64,000 nt of DNA from Desulfobulbaceae bacterium UBA2273 (GTDB lineage Bacteria > Desulfobacterota > Desulfobulbia > Desulfobulbales > Desulfurivibrionaceae): contig DDWZ01000011.1 of the NCBI GenBank assembly GCA_002347095.1, positions 208,547 to 272,546 of the forward strand. The letters run 5' to 3'. Positions 43,169-53,140 of this stretch are shown here, one piece after another. The notes under the pieces were generated by a model. It was not told the origin of the DNA and ran no database searches. It saw only the letters and a list, made by a program, of their open reading frames with translations. Made by a program: the position numbers and the translations under genes. Within the stretch, counting starts at the first letter, position 1. Each line of letters starts with the position of its first letter.

Positions 43169-44857
43169 TTACAGGGGCAGACGGCGCGAGTAGAAAGAGG
43201 CGTTGTTTGGCAGGTGGGAAATCACAAGCAGCGTGGCATCGGGGAGTTGTTCACCGATCAGGCGCAGCATCCGTTCCTCTTCCTGAGGGTCCAGGGAATC
43301 GAAGGCCTCCTGCAGGAAAATCCACTGGGGACGGTTGAGCAGCAGGCGCACCATGCCCAGGAGTTGCTGCTCCCCCCGGGCCAGGGCGTTGATCCAATTG
43401 TCCTGCTGGTCGAGCTGGTCGATGAGGTTTTCAAGGCCCACCAAACGCAGCGCCTGCTCGAGTTGTTCCTGACTGAAAACCCGGCGGGAGGTTGGGTAGC
43501 AGATGGCGTTGCGCAGGGTGCTGGTGGGCAGATACGGCCGTGGCGGCACGAAAAAGAGGCGGCCCTGGCTGGGGAGCTCGATGACGCCGCTGCCCCATGG
43601 TCGTATCCCGGCAATGGCGCGAAACAGCTTTGCCCCGGTGTAGGTGTTGCCGGTGATCAGCACATGTTCGCCCGGGCCGATCTCCATATTGATGTTTTGG
43701 GCCAATACCGGGCCGTCGTATTTGGCGATACTGAGGTCGCGGAAGGCCAGTACCGGTCGGTTGGAAGTTTTCACCTGAATCCAGTGATCCGGTTTTGCCA
43801 ACTCCTCCCCCACATTATCCAACACCTTGAGTAAGCTTAAGGTGCGCTCCACCGAGGCGCGCCATTCGGCGATCCCGCCCACGTTGCCGACCGGCCAGGA
43901 GAGGGCGCCGACCATCTGTTGGAAAGCCTGGGCAGCTTGCATCATCCCGCCCAGGGTGATGCTCCCCAGAATGTACCGGGGTGCGGCGATCAGGAGCGGA
44001 AAGGCCATGTTCAGCGAGGCATAGCCGGTGCTGAATATCTGAATATTACGCCATGCCGCGGTTTGCGTGTCCCATGTCTTGCGAATCTTATAGAACAGTT
44101 CATGCAAAAGATGCCGCTCATAGCTATCGGCATGGATCAGTGCGATGGCCTGGCTGTTTTCCTGCGCCTCCAGCAGACCGGCGCGGAAGTCCGCCTCTGC
44201 CGATTGCCGGGCGTTGGTGGCGCCGGTCAGGGGCAAGCTCACCTGCCAGCCAAGCCAGGAAGCCAAGGCCGTATAGATGATCGCGATCCAGACCAGATGG
44301 CCGTAGATGGGGATTTTCCATGCTCCCAGGTCGAGCGTCACCACTCCGGAATGGGACCAGAGCACCTGCGAGAAGCCGATCAGCAGTAAAATGCAGTAAA
44401 ACAACGAGTGGGCCAGGGCGACCGCTGACTCGCTGGCGATACGGCAATCCTCGGCAATACGCCCATCCGGGTTGTCGTGTTCGCCCGGCAGGTGCGAGAT
44501 CAGATAGTGGCGGCCATCCCGCATCCAGCGGGAGAAAACATGGTCCGTCAGCCAGTCGCGCCAATAGATCTGCAGATTGCGCTTGATGACCAGATGCGAT
44601 CCGGTCACGGCCATGTCGGCGACAAAGATGATCGCCAGTACGCCGATCTGGGTGACAAGGCCGCGCATGGAGTGCTGCTCCAGGGCGTTGAACAACGCCG
44701 CGCTCCACTGGGTAACCACCACCGCCAGGATCATTTGCATGATGGTCAGGAGCGCCAGGAGGAAGGTGGTGCCCCGGATCTTCAGCTTTTGCTTCGAGCG
44801 CCAAAACAGCTTGGACAGGCGAAGAAATTCAACGAGAAAATCGAGGGAGTTAGGCAT
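43169..44857 (-). CDS. SbmA/BacA-type ABC protein with degenerate nucleotide-binding motifs
   Basis: A 562-residue half-transporter: six membrane segments (about 30-330) of the ABC_membrane_2 type, fused to an ATPase domain (about 365-562). The ATPase motifs are abnormal: Walker A is GNTYTGAKL (403-411), one residue short and without GK[ST]; the signature is ARGEQ (493-497); Walker B ends FLQE, with Gln516 in place of Asp. E517 and the H-loop H548 remain. Related proteins import peptides or vitamin B12. ATP hydrolysis looks compromised. It is first in a three-gene set with the GH5 and EEP genes. Confidence 0.85.
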   Translation of the reverse strand: MPNSLDFLVEFLRLSKLFWRSKQKLKIRGTTFLLALLTIMQMILAVVVTQWSAALFNALEQHSMRGLVTQIGVLAIIFVADMAVTGSHLVIKRNLQIYWRDWLTDHVFSRWMRDGRHYLISHLPGEHDNPDGRIAEDCRIASESAVALAHSLFYCILLLIGFSQVLWSHSGVVTLDLGAWKIPIYGHLVWIAIIYTALASWLGWQVSLPLTGATNARQSAEADFRAGLLEAQENSQAIALIHADSYERHLLHELFYKIRKTWDTQTAAWRNIQIFSTGYASLNMAFPLLIAAPRYILGSITLGGMMQAAQAFQQMVGALSWPVGNVGGIAEWRASVERTLSLLKVLDNVGEELAKPDHWIQVKTSNRPVLAFRDLSIAKYDGPVLAQNINMEIGPGEHVLITGNTYTGAKLFRAIAGIRPWGSGVIELPSQGRLFFVPPRPYLPTSTLRNAICYPTSRRVFSQEQLEQALRLVGLENLIDQLDQQDNWINALARGEQQLLGMVRLLLNRPQWIFLQEAFDSLDPQEEERMLRLIGEQLPDATLLVISHLPNNASFYSRRLPL

Positions 44858-45154
44858 CTTGGCTCAGGGGATACTGGTGAAGGTGACGCCAATCAGCGGC
44901 GAGGGAACCTTTGGCATGGTCGGCGAAAATCGACGGCTGGCAGGCTGAAGACGCCGTGCCTGGGATTGTCCTCGCGCCTTGTCCCTGTTACAGAAATCGT
45001 ATTTGAAGGTCATAGGGCTATAAAAAAAATAGTTTTCTGGCTGGTATCCGGCCATATCGATTCGTCCAAGTCCCCCCTGTCAATTCCTACAGAAAGCCTG
45101 TGATTCCGTCAACATCTTCCTGCGGGTGATGTAAAAAACATTGCACCCATTGAT

Positions 45155-45361
45155 CAGTGTTGTCCGGTAAGAAAATTGCAATATCAAGCAAACCGTCAAA
45201 ATCCCCCCTCGCCCCCCTTTTCAAAGGGGGGAATAATATGCACTACCTGATTTGTAAGTAATGGCTGTGCCTCCCCCTTTGAAAAAGGGGGATTGAGGGG
45301 GATTTATTAGTCGATGATACTGCATCTTGTCCGTATGCAATATCTTAACCGGACAACGCTG
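45155..45361. mobile_element. MITE with 9-bp target duplication, containing a family D palindrome
   Basis: Terminal inverted repeats CAGTGTTGTCCGGT at the left and the complement of CAGCGTTGTCCGGT at the right continue inward as a near match to position 45185. The direct repeat CCCATTGAT flanks the element exactly (45146-45154 and 45362-45370), consistent with a 9-bp target duplication. Inside lies a CCCCCTC/GAGGGGG palindrome (45198-45305). There is no transposase gene. It fills most of the 516-bp gap between the ABC and GH30 genes; in the rest (44858-45145) I see nothing else. Confidence 0.8.
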
Positions 45362-45373
45362 CCCATTGATGGC

Positions 45374-46726
45374 TTATCCGGAAAAATTGGCAAAGCGCAG
45401 GGTCATGATGGAATGAGGCGGACTGATCGTGCGGGCAGCCTGATCGTGGCATTGCACGGCAAAGGGAACCGCCTGCTCCGTGCGATTCATGACCACGACG
45501 GCGATTGTCCCATCCGGATTGAGGAAGGCCGTTGTTTCGAGTGCATCGGTCGTGCCGGCGTGCAGGATGCGTTCGGCGCCAGGGCGAATGTAGCGGGAGA
45601 AATGGCCGAGATAGTAGAACGAACTCTGATACAGGGGCAGGCCTGTCTGGGTATCCACCAGGATGGGCGCGCTGCAATAATTGCCCACATGATTGGGGCC
45701 GCCGCGCTTATCCAGCATGAGATTCCAATCCACCCAGGCCACGGTCCAACGGTTCAGGTCGTTGATGAGCGAACGGCCGTAGCGCTCGCCCACGCCCCAT
45801 TCGCCGGTGTGCGGGCCGCCTTCCTGGCACCCTTCGCTGAAGAGCAGGTGTTTGTCCGGAAAGGCTTCGTGCACGGCGGTCAGATTGTCGAAATGATCCC
45901 CCACATACCAGTGAAACGCCGCGCCCCATACGTATTGCGCGGCCAGGGGGTCATCGTACACGACTCTGGCGCGATCGTAGATGGCATCACGGTTGTGGTC
46001 CCAAATCATCAGCTTGAGATGGCCCAGCCCCTCTTTCTGTAAGGTCGGCCCCAAATAATCGCGGACAAAATCGCGCTCTTCCTCGGCGGAGTACAGGCAG
46101 GAATCCCAGGATTGGCTGGCCTCCGGTTCATTCTGGACGGTGAGGCCCCAGAAAGGGATGCCTTCCTTTTCGTATTCCCGAATGTAGCGGCAATAGTAAC
46201 GCGCCCAAACATCACGGCATTCCGGGAGCAGCCGGCCGCCGCCGTTCATCTGCTTATTGGTCTTCATCCAGGCCGGCGGGCTCCAGGGGGAAGCGAACAG
46301 CTTCAGGCCGCCGCTCAGGCGCAGGGCTTCCTTGAGCATGGGCACAATAGCGGCGCGGTCACGCGCAAGGGAAAAGTGTTCCAGGCTAAAATCGCCGGCC
46401 ACTTCGTCGTGGGCGTAATTTCCCAGGGCAAAATCGCAACTGTTGATATGCGTTCGCCCCATGGTATACCCCAGGCCATTGTGCGGGTCGAAATATGCCC
46501 GCATGACCTCGGCCTGCTTTTCCGCAGGGAGTTTTTGCCAAGTAACGGCAGCCGCTTCCGTGAATGCTCCGCCAAAGCCTTCCATCTTTTGGAAGCGCTT
46601 GCGCGGGTCGATGGTGATGGCGGGTGTTTCCTGTGGTGCTGCTTCAAAAGCCACGGGGGGCTGTTCGGTCAGGCGGGCTGGGGTGTCTTTCGCGGTCAGC
46701 GAGATGTGGACGATATGGGGGGACAT
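45374..46726 (-). CDS. Glycoside hydrolase family 30 (glucosylceramidase/beta-glucanase type)
   Basis: A 450-residue GH30 enzyme with a catalytic barrel (about 45-370) and a C-terminal beta domain (about 375-450). The acid/base is E200 in TVQNEPEA and the nucleophile is E298 in LLFSEGCQ. Other landmarks are MEGFGGAFTEAAAVTW and SPWSPPAWMKTN. Family members cleave glucosylceramide, beta-1,6-glucan or beta-xylan; the motifs fit the GH30_1 glucosylceramidase/beta-glucosidase type. No signal peptide, so it is predicted to be cytoplasmic. A MITE lies just after its stop codon. It may work with the GH5 enzyme on intracellular glucosides. Confidence 0.9.
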   Translation of the reverse strand: MSPHIVHISLTAKDTPARLTEQPPVAFEAAPQETPAITIDPRKRFQKMEGFGGAFTEAAAVTWQKLPAEKQAEVMRAYFDPHNGLGYTMGRTHINSCDFALGNYAHDEVAGDFSLEHFSLARDRAAIVPMLKEALRLSGGLKLFASPWSPPAWMKTNKQMNGGGRLLPECRDVWARYYCRYIREYEKEGIPFWGLTVQNEPEASQSWDSCLYSAEEERDFVRDYLGPTLQKEGLGHLKLMIWDHNRDAIYDRARVVYDDPLAAQYVWGAAFHWYVGDHFDNLTAVHEAFPDKHLLFSEGCQEGGPHTGEWGVGERYGRSLINDLNRWTVAWVDWNLMLDKRGGPNHVGNYCSAPILVDTQTGLPLYQSSFYYLGHFSRYIRPGAERILHAGTTDALETTAFLNPDGTIAVVVMNRTEQAVPFAVQCHDQAARTISPPHSIMTLRFANFSG

Positions 46727-46832
46727 GCATTTCTCCGAAGGAGGTATCGCTCACCACGCAATTTTAGTACAGGCGGCAAACCGTCCGGGAGGGGTGTGCG
46801 TCTGCCGGGCAAATGCGCAGGAGATCAGGGCT

Positions 46833-47609
46833 TTAACCCAGCGGGCTCCGGCTGTTCAGGCAGGCGGTTTCCATGACCTTGAGGCCCATCTGTAGATGTT
46901 CCTGGGTGTAGGTGAGGAAGATCTCCTCGGCGCTGTCCTTGCTCTTGATCCCGCCTTTTTTCAGAGGCAGGTCCGAGACCAGCATCATGGCGCCGGTGGG
47001 CACGTTGAGGGCATAGCCCACCGCGAACAGGGTGGCGATTTCCATGTCGATGGCCATGATCCGGTGCTTGCGGATGTATTGGATGAACTCGGCGTCAAAC
47101 TCCCACATCCGGTAGTCGGTGGTCATCAGGATGCCTGATTTGGGGAGCATCTTCAGCTCGCTGGTGATGACCTGTTCGCAAATGCGGTTGACATGGATCG
47201 AAGGCAGGGCAGGGACATCCTTGGGCAGATAATGCGGGCTGGTGCCTTCGTCGCGGATGCTGGCGGTGGGGATGATGATGTCGCCGATCTCCAGCGCATC
47301 ATCGATGCCGCCGCACATGCCGAGCATGAGCACGCATTTTATTTCATCGAGAAAAGAGAGGCAGTGCATGACAATGCCCGCCGAGGGTGAGCCGACCCCG
47401 TGGTTGATGATGCTCAAGTCCCGCTTGCGGTCGTGGACCACGCTCCAATGCCCGCGTTGAACCGGGTTGCCGGTGATGCGGGCGAAGTCGTCGATGTAGC
47501 GGTGAAAATTGCAGAGCAGGATGTGGGAGCCAAAGTCCTTGACGCTGGAGCCGGTATAGCGCTCCAGGGTATGCCGGGCATAACTGTCGGGCCGCAGCTC
47601 TGTGCTCAT
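46833..47609 (-). CDS. amn: AMP nucleosidase, short form
   Basis: A 258-residue protein matching the C-terminal phosphorylase-like domain of AMP nucleosidase, which splits AMP into adenine and ribose-5-phosphate. Landmarks: IINHGVGSPSAGIVMHCL, CVLMLGMCGGIDDALEIGDIIIPTASIRDEGTS (by position about 95-127) and MAIDMEIATLFAVGYALNVPTGAMMLVSD. It is shorter than E. coli Amn (484 residues), lacking the N-terminal domain, but such single-domain forms are common. AAGGAACAGGC precedes the ATG. It follows purA by 15 bp, so synthesis and turnover of AMP are encoded together. Confidence 0.88.
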   Translation of the reverse strand: MSTELRPDSYARHTLERYTGSSVKDFGSHILLCNFHRYIDDFARITGNPVQRGHWSVVHDRKRDLSIINHGVGSPSAGIVMHCLSFLDEIKCVLMLGMCGGIDDALEIGDIIIPTASIRDEGTSPHYLPKDVPALPSIHVNRICEQVITSELKMLPKSGILMTTDYRMWEFDAEFIQYIRKHRIMAIDMEIATLFAVGYALNVPTGAMMLVSDLPLKKGGIKSKDSAEEIFLTYTQEHLQMGLKVMETACLNSRSPLG

Positions 47610-47624
47610 GCCTGTTCCTTCTGG

Positions 47625-48941
<1,317 letters not shown>

Positions 48942-49050
48942 TCATCCGAAAAAAGGTTATTAGTGAGCCGCGATGGACTCATGTTTTTTATTTTGCCTAG
49001 TGCAGCACCAGGCACCATAGCCAAAGGAAAATAAAAAGTCAATCGCGGTG

Positions 49051-49079
49051 AGGCGCCGCCCTTTCTCCTGGCGGCGCCT
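49051..49079. other. Strong GC hairpin between purA and tatB
   Basis: AGGCGCCGCC (49051-49060) pairs perfectly with GGCGGCGCCT (49070-49079), with a nine-base loop. There is no T-run next to it on the plus strand. It lies directly upstream of the tatB -35 box, so it could be an insulating terminator-like hairpin or a binding site. Confidence 0.5.
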
Positions 49080-49082
49080 GGC

Positions 49083-49111
49083 TTGACACCCTCGGGCAAA
49101 TGCCGTAGATT
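49083..49111 (+). promoter_or_regulatory. Sigma-70 type promoter of tatB-tatC
   Basis: TTGACA at 49083-49088 and TAGATT at 49106-49111 are separated by exactly 17 bases. The start codon of tatB is about 75 bp downstream. A small hairpin, CGCCGA with TCGGCG (49129-49149), lies in the leader. Confidence 0.75.
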
Positions 49112-49185
49112 GCCCCCTGGATGTGAGGCGCCGACATTTTTTTTCGGCGGTATGGACTTTTTTGCGGACCTATCGAGGCAACTGC

Positions 49186-49527
49186 ATGTTTGGCATAGGG
49201 CTTCCCGAGTTGATTTTGATCCTGGGCATCGCGCTTATCGTGGTGGGCCCGGAAAAGCTCCCGGAAATGGCGAAGTCCATTGCCAAGGTTGTGCTGGACC
49301 TGAAAAAAACAGCCTCGTCCCTCAAGGAGAGCCTGCATGAGGAGATGAAGGATGAGCTGGGGCAGGATCCCTGGCAGCAGAAGCTGGGAGACGCCTATCC
49401 CAATCTGCCTTCCACCTCGGTTTCCGAGCCGGACGCGGTGGAGATTGACGCGGTGTCATCGCCCGATGCCAGCCCTGTCGTTCCTCCCGACGAACCCGAG
49501 GCCAAGGATGTGAAGTCGGCAGTATGA
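49186..49527 (+). CDS. tatB: Twin-arginine translocase subunit TatB
   Basis: A 113-residue TatA/B-family protein: N-terminal membrane helix in MFGIGLPELILILGIALIVVGPEKLP, then an amphipathic helix and an acidic, Pro/Ser-rich tail. The Glu in GLPELI and the length favour TatB over TatA. The ATG at 49186 was chosen because GAGG lies eight bases upstream and the family starts here; the frame is open for 21 codons before it. Its stop overlaps the tatC start (ATGA). Confidence 0.88.
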   Translation: MFGIGLPELILILGIALIVVGPEKLPEMAKSIAKVVLDLKKTASSLKESLHEEMKDELGQDPWQQKLGDAYPNLPSTSVSEPDAVEIDAVSSPDASPVVPPDEPEAKDVKSAV

Positions 49528-50255
49528 CCGCGCTGGCTGGACATTTTTCCGCCCATCTTCGAGAGCTGCGGAATCGGATCTTGACGTCCTTTCTGGCAAT
49601 CCTGGGGGCCACCCTGATCGCCTATGCCTTTTCCGAGGAGCTCGTCCGTTTTTTGATGGTTCCCCTGATCAAAGGCCACCCCAATCTTGCCAGACTCGTC
49701 TACACCAATCTCACCGAAGCCTTTGTCAGCTATCTGAAGATTTCCCTGCTGGCCGGGCTCATGCTCGGGTTTCCGGTCTGCTGTTACCAGTTGTGGATGT
49801 TTATTGCGCCGGGACTGCACCGTCATGAGCGCAGGATGGCGAGAACGGTGGTCTTTTGGGCCACCTCCTTGTTTGCCGGAGGGGTGGTGTTTGCCTATCT
49901 GGTGGTCATGCCGGAGATGCTCTCGTTTTTGCTGAGCTTTGCCGATGCGCAGCTTGAACCCCTGCTCCGACTCGACGCCTATCTCTCCTTTGTGGCCCGA
50001 ACCTCGCTCACCTTCGGGCTGGCCTTTGAGGTGCCGTTTCTCATGGTGATGACTGCCAAGGCCGGGATTGTGAGCAAGGGGTATTTCGCCAGGCAGCGGA
50101 AATACTTTTATCTCGCCATCCTGGTCCTGGCCTTTCTGCTCACCGCAGGCGATGTGCTATCCGCCATCCTCCTTGCCGTACCGCTTTTCGGCCTGTACGA
50201 GGCAGGCATCCTCATCAGCCGGCCATTCAAGGGGAAACTGAAGGCTGAAAACTGA
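49524..50255 (+). CDS. tatC: Twin-arginine translocase subunit TatC
   Basis: A 243-residue polytopic TatC with six membrane segments, which recognises twin-arginine signal peptides and exports folded proteins such as hydrogenases. Landmarks: HLRELRNRIL near the N-terminus (binding site Glu), LTEAFVSYLKISLLAGLMLGFPV, YQLWMFIAPGLHRHERR and FGLAFEVPFLMVM. A separate tatA is not in the window. It converges on the Gfo/Idh gene, with a palindrome between them. Confidence 0.95.
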   Translation: MTALAGHFSAHLRELRNRILTSFLAILGATLIAYAFSEELVRFLMVPLIKGHPNLARLVYTNLTEAFVSYLKISLLAGLMLGFPVCCYQLWMFIAPGLHRHERRMARTVVFWATSLFAGGVVFAYLVVMPEMLSFLLSFADAQLEPLLRLDAYLSFVARTSLTFGLAFEVPFLMVMTAKAGIVSKGYFARQRKYFYLAILVLAFLLTAGDVLSAILLAVPLFGLYEAGILISRPFKGKLKAEN

Positions 50256-50321
50256 AGCTCCTGTGTTTCAGTCTCCTTACCGGAGTGCAGTATGAGCCTC
50301 AGGCAAAAAGAGGGAAAGACC

Positions 50322-50398
50322 CTTCGACAGGCTCAGGGCGAACGGTAATCATCTTGAGATCATTATAGTTTCTTCCGTTCATGCTGAGCCTGTCGAAG
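50322..50398. repeat. Family E CTTCGACAGGCTCAG palindrome
   Basis: Perfect 15-bp inverted arms at 50322-50336 and 50384-50398 with a 47-base spacer. This is a widespread type of intergenic palindrome in bacteria. It lies between the convergent tatC and Gfo/Idh genes, where it could limit read-through. Confidence 0.85.
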
Positions 50399-50479
50399 CA
50401 CAATAACCCATCAGCGTTCAGGCGCGCTGTTGAATGTCGCCTGCATCGGCCTTATTGGCCGCTGATTCTTCACGACAAA

Positions 50480-51649
50480 TCAAAGAACATACTGCGGAAT
50501 CTTCAGCAATTCCCCGTTCCGCATCGCCGACTGGTGCGCGACAATGCCGGGCACCGTCAGGTTCAATGCCTGGGCAATGTCCACAAGCGGCGTGCGGTCC
50601 TGCAGGATAGCCTCGATGAACTCACTCATCAGATAGCCGTGCGATCCGCCGTGGCCAGCGGGCTGAACTCCCGGCGGCAGAGGCGGCCGTTTGATCAAGG
50701 GCGCCTCCTTTCCATCCATGCCTTTGAAAACACGGTCGAAAATTCCCTTCTCGGTCCAGATGCGCCCCGTTTCGTCACCGGTGCCCGGTATCTCCCAACT
50801 GACCGCCATTCTGGCCATGCCTCCTTCACTGGTGCGGAACAGCGCGATCTCGGTGCCGAACGGATTGCCGAAGCGGTTGTTCTCGGCCTGCAGGTGTGGA
50901 ATGGAGCTGGGCATGCCCATGCACGACACTTCCGTGAATGAACCGGATGTAACCCCCACGTAATAGGCATTCGTGTGGGTTGGATACCATTGCGGCGGCA
51001 ACCCCGTACGCCATGCCCCGTACGCGGGCAGAGGTGTTCCCAGGTAATGCAAGTACTCGGCCTCGGAGTAAATCAGCCTGCCAAGATCTCCCTTCCTGTA
51101 CATCTCGCGCATGCAGTAAAGATCACCATGGAAATAGGAGGTCTCAAACATCATGTACTTCCCAGCAGAGCTCTTGGCCGCGGCGAAAAGCGCATCGGCG
51201 TCTTCCAGGGACCCGAAAACCGCCGGCACGGCCGAGGCCACGTGCTTCCCAGCTTGGAGAGCCGCAATGGCGAGGCGCGCATGGCTGGGCGCATCCGTGG
51301 CAATGAAAACAGCTTCCACCGCCTCGTCTCGGATAAGTTCCTCGCCCGTCCCGTACATCTTCTGACAGCGACAGGCTTTTGCCAACGCGGCGCACTGCTC
51401 GGGCACCAGATCGGCAACCGCCGTGACCGTAACATTCGGGTGATCCTGAAAAGAGAAATCCGCACCGAATCCACACACGCCATACCCAATGATGCCCACC
51501 CGGATCTTGCGATCGGAAACCGGGACCCACTGCTTCTCGGTGTCCTGATCAACCAATGCCCTCTCAAATCCCTGAATCGAAGGAATTGCGTGCGTCACCC
51601 CGGAGTCATCGGATCTTCCTGCCGTATCGTTCTTAAGCTCGTCTTGCAT
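50480..51649 (-). CDS. Gfo/Idh/MocA-family oxidoreductase
   Basis: A 389-residue NAD(P)-dependent oxidoreductase of sugar-type substrates. The Rossmann motif is G55-Y-G57-x-x-G60 in VGIIGYGVCG. An N-terminal stretch of about 45 residues precedes it. The usual EKP motif, which carries a catalytic Lys, is replaced here by SAVPAV in GKHVASAVPAVFG. The C-terminal part has a GGSHGYLMSEFIEAIL segment common in the family. The ATG at 51649 was chosen because AGGGA lies eight bases upstream; a 25-codon extension has no site. The substrate is not known. Confidence 0.88.
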   Translation of the reverse strand: MQDELKNDTAGRSDDSGVTHAIPSIQGFERALVDQDTEKQWVPVSDRKIRVGIIGYGVCGFGADFSFQDHPNVTVTAVADLVPEQCAALAKACRCQKMYGTGEELIRDEAVEAVFIATDAPSHARLAIAALQAGKHVASAVPAVFGSLEDADALFAAAKSSAGKYMMFETSYFHGDLYCMREMYRKGDLGRLIYSEAEYLHYLGTPLPAYGAWRTGLPPQWYPTHTNAYYVGVTSGSFTEVSCMGMPSSIPHLQAENNRFGNPFGTEIALFRTSEGGMARMAVSWEIPGTGDETGRIWTEKGIFDRVFKGMDGKEAPLIKRPPLPPGVQPAGHGGSHGYLMSEFIEAILQDRTPLVDIAQALNLTVPGIVAHQSAMRNGELLKIPQYVL

Positions 51650-51750
51650 CGTTTTATCCCTGTTTCCTGTGTTTAGGCCAGCGACAAAGGTCAGTGGAAA
51701 ATTGGCCGGAGGCAAATTTTCCACTAAATTTCCTTGTTATGCATTTATTG

Positions 51751-52161
51751 CTAATCATTCCAGAAAAGGCCATGAAAAAACCTTTTACCTTTAACAAGCA
51801 TGAAAGCCCATGAGAGCATTGCAACTCCAGTTACTTGACTATATGGAATATCAAAATTTTTAAAATGCTCCGGAAATAGGCCTGCAAAACCCAAAGGCAT
51901 AAGGATTACTCCAATTTCTGGGCCAATATCGTTCCCTTTGAAAACCCAAATGCTCAGGTGGAGGATCAAAAGCATTATTACCGTAGCAACGATGGCTCCA
52001 AGAATACAAATAATTATATAGGTACCTAAGAAACCAAGCCCCGAACGATTTTGAATGGTGGGGCCAAACTCAACTAGGAGCGAACAGATTAGTGCTGGTA
52101 TAAATATTTTTGCTGCTAATTCATCAACCGCTTTTGCATATGTAGTGCCAAGTGTTTCCAT
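51751..52161 (-). CDS. Hypothetical membrane protein of the AT-rich island
   Basis: A 136-residue protein with about four hydrophobic segments (about 18-30, 45-72, 84-98, 108-123). No family was recognised. Base composition is clearly more AT-rich than in the genes to either side, suggesting transfer. It is the last of three unknown genes on the minus strand (53141-54037, 52476-53054, 51751-52161). Its membrane location follows from the hydrophobicity; its function is unknown. Confidence 0.6.
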   Translation of the reverse strand: METLGTTYAKAVDELAAKIFIPALICSLLVEFGPTIQNRSGLGFLGTYIIICILGAIVATVIMLLILHLSIWVFKGNDIGPEIGVILMPLGFAGLFPEHFKNFDIPYSQVTGVAMLSWAFMLVKGKRFFHGLFWND

Positions 52162-52475
52162 TTTTTCTCTGTTTGATCATTTCTGACTTTTATAAAATGG
52201 GCGGCTACCATTTTTTTAAATATAACTTTATTTTGGTCTTCTAGGAGCCGGGCTATAGTCGCAAATAACCAACCTGTTTTGTTGTTAATTTTATTACCTT
52301 GTGGGCATGCAAATAGATTTAGGCCAAATTGTTCTTATATATATTGATGGAACCAAATTCTCAGGGACTTCAGATCCAGACCACTTGATTAAAGCAAGAA
52401 TTTCGTCTGAAATTTGTTTGAGCATGGTGTGAATTTTAATCTTGTAATCCATTTTGTTAGGGAGGTTGGTCAATG
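52162..52475. other. AT-rich spacer in the accessory island
   Basis: A 314-bp gap between two membrane-protein genes. A 67-codon frame on the minus strand (52294-52497) opens with TTG, has no visible ribosome site and overlaps the gene upstream; it may be spurious. No repeats or terminators were recognised. Confidence 0.5.
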
Positions 52476-53054
52476 TCAATATATCCACAAGTACCAAGAT
52501 AAAACTGCAGAAGAAATTGGATAAAATGGATATCTAAATTTCCTTGGAAAGGAGAACCATTTTTTTAAAAAAAATGAAGATGGTTCTTCTTTTGCCAAAA
52601 CACTTAACATCCCAAGCGGTATAAGTAGTAAGCTGAATGCAAACGTTACAAAAATGAGTGCTGAGATTTTTGCGCCCTCTGGATTTTGTATTATGAAAAA
52701 CAATGTTGAACCAATAATGAATGAGCCAAGACCAAACCCAGCGAGAAGTAAATCGTTTGATATTTTCGTTATGTATTTTTCAGTAATTGTTACGACTTTG
52801 TTTAGATAGGCAAAGCGGGAACTTGCCAAGCTTACATCTTTAAAAAATGTCGAAATTATCAATACTAATATTCCCGCGGATGTGACGACATTCCAATAAA
52901 TACCGTTGGGCTTGCTTATAGCTTTTGAAATGTATTCACCTCCAGTTTCACTTGCGATTGAGGACAAATATTTAATTGCGAAGCCAAAAGATACCCATAG
53001 AAGATAACGGTAAACCAGCTCTTTGGAATGTTCTTTGGTGATTGATTCTTGCAT
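52476..53054 (-). CDS. Hypothetical four-helix membrane protein of the AT-rich island
   Basis: A 192-residue protein. Hydrophobic segments lie near residues 15-32, 54-70, 100-122 and 130-152. Between the second and third segments is a hydrophilic helix (KDVSLASSRFAYLNKVVTIT). The layout of a small multi-pass protein beside a nuclease-like gene recalls membrane effectors of defence systems, but no motif of a named effector was found, so that role is speculative. It begins about 86 bp downstream of the DUF6602 gene. Confidence 0.6.
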   Translation of the reverse strand: MQESITKEHSKELVYRYLLWVSFGFAIKYLSSIASETGGEYISKAISKPNGIYWNVVTSAGILVLIISTFFKDVSLASSRFAYLNKVVTITEKYITKISNDLLLAGFGLGSFIIGSTLFFIIQNPEGAKISALIFVTFAFSLLLIPLGMLSVLAKEEPSSFFLKKWFSFPRKFRYPFYPISSAVLSWYLWIY

Positions 53055-53140
53055 AGTTTGAGTGAGCCCTTACGCCGATTATAACCAGACCGCGCCAATG
53101 AACTTGCCGCGTAGCGTCGTCACTCTGGTTAATAATTTTG

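Noticed and set aside
52294..52497. 67-codon minus-strand frame in the AT-rich island
   Set aside because: TTG start, no ribosome site, overlaps the end of the 52476-53054 gene; kept only as a remark.
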